Source: Streptomyces tardus (GTDB lineage Bacteria; Actinomycetota; Actinomycetes; Streptomycetales; Streptomycetaceae). From it: a stretch of 64,000 nt of DNA. Of the stretch, positions 63,345 through 64,000 are shown one piece after another. The DNA is taken from contig NZ_JAELVF020000003.1 of NCBI RefSeq assembly GCF_018101125.2, positions 1 to 64,000 on the forward strand, read 5' to 3'. Position numbers and translations under genes: made by a program. Below the pieces are notes generated by a model. It made no database searches and was not told where the DNA came from. It saw only the letters and a program-made list of their open reading frames with translations. Within the stretch, counting starts at the first letter, position 1. The number at the start of each line of letters is the position of its first letter.

Positions 63345-63704
63345 GGGAGCCTCCTCCTTTCAGGCGGAACGAGGTGCCTGGGCTTGGCTGCCGCGGCGGA
63401 GCGTGGCAGGCGGCCAGCCAACTGCAGTGGCTCCTGACCGCCGCCCAGGCCTGCCAGAGTGACAACGATCACGGACGCGCTTCGGGGGCTGCTGCGTAAG
63501 CTTGTGCAGTCGTCGCGGTGGGTCCAAGGGTGGGCGAAGCTCTCCTGTATTTACCTGACGAAGCGTCAAAAAAGTCAGCAAACGGTCAGCATGGGTCCTG
63601 AAAAACCTGGGAAAACTGCCCGAACATGCGACTCGTTGTAGGGTAAGGAAACCGCACTTGACCTGCAAAAAGCAGGCAGGGAGCCTACGTCCAGGAGTAC
63701 CTCG
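63345..63704. promoter_or_regulatory. panD upstream region
   Basis: About 360 bp without a gene, relatively AT-rich from 63540. It holds a small hairpin CCTGC-AAAAA-GCAGG at 63662-63676 about 28 bases before the start codon, and presumably the panD promoter. Confidence 0.4.
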
Positions 63705-64000
63705 ATGCTGCGCACCATGTTCAAGTCGAAGATCCACCGTGCGACGGTCACCGAGGCGAACCTGAACTACGTGGGTTCGGTCACCGTGGACGCGGACCTG
63801 CTCGACGCCGCGGATCTGTTGCCCGGCGAGCTCGTCCACATCGTCGACATCACCAACGGCGCCCGTCTGGAGACCTACACCATCAAGGGCGAGCGCGGCT
63901 CCGGCGTCATCGGTATCAACGGCGCCGCGGCCCATCTGGTCCACCCCGGTGACCTGGTCATCCTGATCAGCTACGGGCAGATGGAAGACGCCGAGGCCAG
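63705..64000 (+). CDS. panD: Aspartate 1-decarboxylase (partial at window end)
   Basis: First 98 residues of pyruvoyl-dependent aspartate decarboxylase, which makes beta-alanine for pantothenate. MLRTMFKSKIHRATVTEANL leads to the self-cleavage site Gly24-Ser25, whose Ser becomes the pyruvoyl group; TIKGERGSGVIGINGAAAHLVHPGD follows. AGGAG at 63693-63697 is 7 bases before ATG 63705. Cut by the window end. Confidence 0.95.
   Translation, partial: MLRTMFKSKIHRATVTEANLNYVGSVTVDADLLDAADLLPGELVHIVDITNGARLETYTIKGERGSGVIGINGAAAHLVHPGDLVILISYGQMEDAEA

Overview
This 64 kb window is high-GC actinobacterial chromosome, almost certainly Streptomyces or a close relative. The gene order osaC-osaA-osaB-ftsK-rimO-pgsA-cinA-clgR-(nei/lhr)-recA-recX-gluABCD-miaB-miaA-dapF-rshA-hflX matches the conserved Streptomyces core, third-position GC is very high, and several housekeeping genes start at or near a -10 box (leaderless pattern).

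Layout. 1-1000: terminator, a shortened DegT-like protein, tRNA-Thr(GGT). 1020-9325: osmotic-stress system OsaC (multidomain SpoIIE-type phosphatase/anti-sigma), OsaA (hybrid kinase with stacked HAMP domains) and OsaB (response regulator). 9472-16483: FtsK, a RodZ-like membrane HTH protein, then RimO-PgsA-CinA and ClgR. 16550-23825: small membrane protein, Nei/Fpg glycosylase and Lhr helicase as a minus-strand pair, a damaged AraC regulator fused in frame to a DUF3046 gene. 24080-26066: recA-recX behind a dense control region (DnaA box, LexA-type box, PafBC/RecA-NDp promoter). 26166-33067: PEP-mutase-like enzyme, membrane protein, then a GH5 and a GH38 glycosidase suggesting mannoside/N-glycan breakdown. 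33206-39466: two-component system divergent from the gluABCD glutamate ABC transporter. 39725-52453: FAD monooxygenase, TAXI binding protein, MiaB, extradiol-dioxygenase-like protein, small antitoxin-like protein, MiaA, membrane protein, DapF, RshA, HflX.

52454-63340 is an accessory patch. It opens with a cobalamin riboswitch driving a B12-type binding lipoprotein and a permease cut off before its C-terminus; the cut abuts a broken TSUP permease on the other strand. Next to it is a complete minus-strand lasso-peptide operon (A-C-B1-B2) whose 43-residue precursor lies at 58176-58307 and predicts the core LWPFGPSADHFAPGFI with a Leu1-Asp9 ring. Beyond are a frameshifted luciferase-like oxidoreductase, an AAA/kinase gene and an XRE regulator that both look 5'-truncated at the same point, a type I-E-like CRISPR remnant without cas genes, an excisionase-like gene, and an intact 1.3 kb IS5-family element with 15-bp inverted repeats, TA target duplication and a passenger gene. 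Core sequence resumes with panD, cut by the window end.

The most interesting content is the lasso-peptide operon, with its repeat-bearing upstream region, an internal hairpin that could set precursor/enzyme ratio, and no dedicated transporter in sight, sitting among gene wrecks that point to repeated insertion and deletion here.
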